From Lentisphaeria bacterium (GTDB lineage: Bacteria; Verrucomicrobiota; Lentisphaeria; Oligosphaerales; Oligosphaeraceae), in assembly GCA_024405215.1 (NCBI GenBank), contig JAKSPB010000009.1, forward strand, positions 1-64,000: DNA of 64,000 bases. The letters run 5' to 3'. The notes beneath the pieces are model-generated. The model ran no database searches. It was not told the origin of the DNA and was given only the letters and a program-made list of their open reading frames with translations. Shown here in pieces: positions 61,701 to 64,000 of this stretch. Within the stretch, counting starts at the first letter, position 1; every line of letters begins with the position of its first letter. A program made the position numbers and the translations under genes.

Positions 61701-62298
61701 CCGGCAGGGGATGGAAGTCCGCCTTGGCCGCCGGCCAGGCCGGCGCGTCCAGCCGAGGCGCCACTTTCGCCAGCGCCGGCATGGGGCGGACTTTCATCAC
61801 GGCGCTCTCCTGGAAGAAGAACTTGATTTCGGAAATCTCGATTTCGCCGGCTGCGCTGTCGGTGGGATCGAAGCGCAGAGAGGTGATGGGCTTGTCCCCG
61901 AACCAGCTCCAGGCCTCCAGCAAATCCGTCCCCGTCAGGGTCACCGTATGCCACAGTCCATCCGCTTTCATGACAGGCAGCATCCACTTGGCGTTGTCCG
62001 TGAAGTTCTCGTTCTCGTGGGCATAGAAGAGCTGGCCGACCAGCTCGATCTTCCCCGTGGCGCGGTAGGTATAGCTGAAGGTATTGCACTCATTGGGATT
62101 CAGGGAAAGGCCGCGAATCTCCCACCGGGGATCCCGCGCGGTGACGGAAATCATCACCCCCGCCTCCGTGGGCGAAACGGTGCAGTTCTTGGCTCCGCTC
62201 CAGCCGGCGAAGCCATTCTCGGCATTCCACACCACCTGCTGTGCCTGGCATACCGCCAGCGCCAGCACGAAAAGACACATCGTGATTCGTTTAAACAT
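58714..62298 (-). CDS. Large secreted glycoside hydrolase, GH42/beta-galactosidase-like
   Basis: This 1194-aa protein begins with a signal peptide (about residues 1-19, MFKRIT...CQAQ) and N-terminal beta-sandwich domains (about 20-470). A (beta/alpha)8 barrel follows at about 480-850, with GYRITGGHTLEWLGW and PHPYGLRNIGD, then a C-terminal glutamine-amidotransferase-like trimerisation domain (about 870-1080). This arrangement matches GH42-clan proteins of Lentisphaerae and Planctomycetes; the exact substrate and catalytic Glu are not assigned. The ATG at 62298 is chosen because the signal peptide starts there. The aldo/keto reductase gene ends 34 bp upstream. Confidence 0.75.
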   Translation of the reverse strand: MFKRITMCLFVLALAVCQAQQVVWNAENGFAGWSGAKNCTVSPTEAGVMISVTARDPRWEIRGLSLNPNECNTFSYTYRATGKIELVGQLFYAHENENFTDNAKWMLPVMKADGLWHTVTLTGTDLLEAWSWFGDKPITSLRFDPTDSAAGEIEISEIKFFFQESAVMKVRPMPALAKVAPRLDAPAWPAAKADFHPLPESKRVTDYAYFQGKLISSPQDKRGLGAHTSFYVRKEIRLKDEPERAMLQFTADDSVVGYLNGAELARFANWKELCVVKLDGKLHKGLNALGFRYTNLDNVGGMLAELFVRYPGGECEYFTTDASWLTAAVAEGDWCKPGYDDSGWEKTIEHAPPPSSPWTVALPYHDFANNSLQTLKNAMATPAAVRAGKSTRITMTFAGTKPTRPFLATLRLVADGDVVWDDEREFTADDWSDMGYDKWQLSFDYATPAYISTMKGRLEIFSTFFDKTPSVELSVRQLKSIPGFEEKPVFKVVDVNGRPVFSLNDRPVYPLWGGVQRERRPDNQPIHNSGVLDIATLYVVYPRTWQAPGVIKFYEFDRQAEAYRRNNKDAYFIVDIQCYPPKGWDKLHPDEMCIDGLGNVNKDGGRLNHSFASENYLTDTLGYLDEVLNYLEHCPYANRIIGYRITGGHTLEWLGWDPNPATTVDFSPAVQRAFKAYAQEKYSQLTDWTIPTLAEREALDGDEILWDQKKHLKSVAFADFYSDSVVKPMMALAKRAKEIVGPDKVIGFYYGYTMTLGASGRSQMRAHYALKETLKDADCIDFIISPHPYGLRNIGDIMGDMKPFATLNNHGVIPVIEDDSRTFRCPSGLGYFQMINEATTVNVLRRNMADTLCRNYQYYFYNLSAGSEFDFPQAEKDLATLRTVGQFCVDKAVPRAAEVALVASEETIKAMPMLKKSTSNSELIQSYDMDGTVITRAETRPVFTGDVLEKNYVRFARSGAAMDYVLAEDLADNPGDYKLYVFLNCIKYDEAFLKAVEKLKERDCTLLWIYAPGYSYGLDNGVEHMKRLTGFDFQISDGPLMPAVTLEDGKVMGTRTTRILPMFHVVDGEAETMGTYEDGTVGLARKTTGKATSIYCGVWQFDVPFLTQLLKDAGVHVFSETSDPVDANAALFTLHARFPGKKHIRLPKKTDVIDIFNRQLVGKGIDEFEYDSPMHETRFFYYGDDARELLEQLK

Positions 62299-62332
62299 CT
62301 TGAAATGAATTCTTGATTGCATGACAAGGAAA

Positions 62333-63505
62333 TTAGATCTTCGGCTGCTCGGCATCGCGCTTGCGGCAGACGTCCGCCCACTTGGGGACGCTCTTCAGGC
62401 GCTCCGTGAAGTCCCGCATCACCGTGGGGATGTCGATCTTCTGCGGGCATGCCGCAGCGCAGGCGCCGCATTGCAGGCAGGCGCTGGGAAGTTTGTCCAC
62501 CGGCAACGCGTCCAGCTGCATTCCGACCGTCATGCTTCCCTGGAAGCAGATGTCGTTGTAGAAGCTGATGAGGTAGGGGATGTCCAGCTGCGCGGGGCAG
62601 CCTTCGCAGCAGTAGCGGCACGCCGTGCAGGGCACCGAGACCTTCAGCGCCTCCGCAATCTCCAGCAACAGCTGGCGTTCCGCCTCGGAAAGCGGCTCGC
62701 CGGAAGAGAAGGTCGCCACGTTGTCCTTCATCTGCTCCATGTTCGACATGCCGCTCAAGATCATCTTTACGTTCGAAAGACCCATGAGCCACCGGAAAGA
62801 CCAACCGGGCGCGCTGCAGCCCGGACGAAGCGCCTCCAGACGGGACATCATCCCCGGCGTCAGCTTCGCCAGCTTGCCGCCGCGAACGGGCTCCATCACC
62901 CAGACGGGAATCCCGCGCTCCGTCAGGAGGTCATACTTGCGCTTGCCCTCCTGAAGCGTCCAATCCAGGTAGTTCAGCTGAATCTGGCAGAACTCCATCT
63001 CCGTGCCCACTTCGTTCAGAAAACGCTCCAGCATGTCGGGACGCGCATGGCAGGAGAACCCCAGATGGCGGATGCGGCCCTTGCGGCGCTGCTCGGCGAA
63101 ATACTCCACGATGCCCCACTTGGGATCCATGTAGGTGTCGTAGGAGTTCTCGTAGATGTTATGCAGGAGGTAGTAATCGAAATACTCCACCTGGCACTTC
63201 TTCAGCTGCTTCTCGAAGATCTCCTGGGGATAGTGCGTGGGCGAGACCTGGTGGCCGGGGAATTTCGTCGCCAGGTTGAAGCTCTCCCGCGGATGGCGGG
63301 CCAGCGCCGCGCCGGTCACCATCTCGGACCAGCCGCTGTGATAAGGGAAGGCGGTGTCGAAATAATTCACGCCGTGCGCCAGCGCGTAGTCCACCATCTC
63401 GAAGACCGCAGCCTCGTCGATCTTGCCGTCCGCCTGCGTAGGCAAGCGCATCATGCCAAAGCCCAGACGGGAGAGGCTCTCTCCCCGAAAATCATTGTGT
63501 TGCAT
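62333..63505 (-). CDS. Aldo/keto reductase with C-terminal ferredoxin domain (COG1453-like)
   Basis: This 390-aa protein has an aldo/keto reductase TIM barrel with D50/Y55 (FDTAFPYHSG) at the N-terminus, plus a C-terminal dicluster region. The two cysteine sets are CTACRYCCEGCPAQLDIP and CLQCGACAAACPQKIDIP, each fitting a [4Fe-4S] cluster. Such enzymes are common in anaerobes and may couple ferredoxin with sugar or aldehyde reduction; the substrate is unknown. A strong AAGGAGG precedes the ATG at 63505. It lies 10 bp after the dgkA-like gene and before the large hydrolase. Confidence 0.92.
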   Translation of the reverse strand: MQHNDFRGESLSRLGFGMMRLPTQADGKIDEAAVFEMVDYALAHGVNYFDTAFPYHSGWSEMVTGAALARHPRESFNLATKFPGHQVSPTHYPQEIFEKQLKKCQVEYFDYYLLHNIYENSYDTYMDPKWGIVEYFAEQRRKGRIRHLGFSCHARPDMLERFLNEVGTEMEFCQIQLNYLDWTLQEGKRKYDLLTERGIPVWVMEPVRGGKLAKLTPGMMSRLEALRPGCSAPGWSFRWLMGLSNVKMILSGMSNMEQMKDNVATFSSGEPLSEAERQLLLEIAEALKVSVPCTACRYCCEGCPAQLDIPYLISFYNDICFQGSMTVGMQLDALPVDKLPSACLQCGACAAACPQKIDIPTVMRDFTERLKSVPKWADVCRKRDAEQPKI

Positions 63506-63515
63506 TTGTTCCTCC

Positions 63516-63926
63516 TTACCAGATTTTACACAACCGCAGAATGGCCAGCAGCCAGGTGGCGCCCATGCCCATCAGAATGCAAAAGACGGCGGCGCTGCCC
63601 ATGTCCTTCGCACGCTTGGCGAATTCGTTCCATCCGGGCGAAACCAGATCCACGATATTCTCCAGCGCGGAATTCAGCAATTCGGTCGTCAGCAGCACGC
63701 ACCCTTCGAAAATCAGCAGCGCGCGCACAGCCAGGTCCAGCGGAAGCACCAGCGCCAGAATCAGGTTGATGGTCCAGACCACCAGGTCCTGCCGGAAGGC
63801 CGCTTCCCCCTTCACGCAGGCCTTCAAGCCCGCGAAGGTATACTGCGATGCCTTGCAGAAGTGCTCGAAACCATGAAATTTGCCCGGAACTGCCGACGCG
63901 CTCTTCTGTTCTGCTTGCTTTTCCAT
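63516..63926 (-). CDS. dgkA: Diacylglycerol/undecaprenol kinase (DgkA family)
   Basis: This 136-aa integral membrane kinase has the DgkA signature: EAAFRQDL at 41-48 and TELLNSALENIVDLVSPGWN around 81-100, with E41 and E82 as metal or catalytic residues. Three membrane helices cover about 50-78, 70-90 and 113-131. It phosphorylates diacylglycerol or undecaprenol. The ATG at 63926 replaces an upstream TTG. It starts a minus-strand operon with the aldo/keto reductase. Confidence 0.93.
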   Translation of the reverse strand: MEKQAEQKSASAVPGKFHGFEHFCKASQYTFAGLKACVKGEAAFRQDLVVWTINLILALVLPLDLAVRALLIFEGCVLLTTELLNSALENIVDLVSPGWNEFAKRAKDMGSAAVFCILMGMGATWLLAILRLCKIW

Positions 63927-64000
63927 AAATAAAATCAAAAACTCTTGACGGCGAATGCTAAAATATGCCCCGTCTTTCCGTTTCTGTCCGTGAAAGACAC

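Noticed and set aside
58345-62316. Very long open frame antisense to the GH42-like gene
   Set aside because: It lacks a ribosome-binding site and family similarity, and mirrors the codon bias of the opposite gene.

Overview
The window looks like a chromosome segment of an anaerobic, sugar-degrading bacterium of the PVC superphylum, most likely Lentisphaerota (Victivallis-like). This is inferred from gene content alone. The clues are pseudopilins of the [15 protein letters not shown] type with an H-x9-DG C-terminus, many glycan-active enzymes, a Gfo/Idh/MocA dehydrogenase, a GPH-type sugar symporter, a giant gingipain-type protease, and O2-defence proteins typical of strict anaerobes. Coding DNA is GC-rich and dense. 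Several isolated genes or first genes of transcription units have no Shine-Dalgarno sequence and instead follow pyrimidine-rich DNA, while genes inside operons usually have a clear GGAG-type site.

Layout. 1-5 kb: the start of a gene leaving the left edge, a flavodiiron protein, a flavin reductase-rubredoxin fusion, a DUF3592 membrane protein, then a palindrome-rich stretch with a tRNA 3' fragment beside tRNA-Ala(GGC). 5-12 kb: Gfo/Idh/MocA oxidoreductase, MgtC, tRNA-Arg(CCG), FolC, a phasin-like protein, an orphan RelB/DinJ antitoxin and a ComM-like ATPase. 12-18.3 kb (+): FadL porin, glycerol-1-phosphate dehydrogenase, alpha-L-fucosidase and a secreted TIM-barrel hydrolase. 18.6-22.8 kb (-): two overlapping lipoprotein genes, an SDR, a sugar symporter and a pseudopilin remnant. 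22.9-25.2 kb (+): PerR-like regulator, reverse rubrerythrin, CDF metal transporter. 25.6-34 kb (-): acetyltransferase, beta-helix glycosidase, and an Opp-type ABC operon (SBP-OppB-OppC) ending in a membrane-anchored PstS-like protein with no ATPase. 34-40 kb (-): hflX-mutL, a 249-bp 9-mer minisatellite, metallophosphoesterase, DUF4434 protein. 40-43 kb: a pseudopilin divergent from a GntR/LacI-hybrid regulator, and a small kinase. 43-48.6 kb (+): GH78 rhamnosidase overlapping a complete queF-queC-queD-queE run, then an FAD oxidoreductase. 48.6-64 kb (-): an 89-bp triple repeat, MnmA, a 1398-residue C25/M14 protease, PpiD-like chaperone, Rpe, L28, tRNA-Lys, a GH42-like hydrolase, an aldo/keto reductase and DgkA.

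How they fit together. Fucosidase, rhamnosidase, polygalacturonase-like, GH42-like and TIM-barrel enzymes, with the sugar symporter and oxidoreductases, suggest foraging on plant or host glycans. Oxygen defence lies at two loci, FDP/Hrb-rubredoxin and PerR/rubrerythrin. Both carry a nearly identical 21-bp promoter block overlapping the -10, a probable shared PerR operator. The queuosine genes would make preQ0/preQ1 for tRNA.

The least explained material is non-coding. A structured 3'-UTR element of about 160-180 bp with inverted ends occurs twice, each time between a stop codon and an intrinsic terminator, flanking rpe-ppiD. There are also a 9-bp minisatellite directly against stop codons, the 89-bp hairpin repeat, recurring GGGCTGCTGC-type terminators, and the palindrome cluster beside tRNA-Ala.
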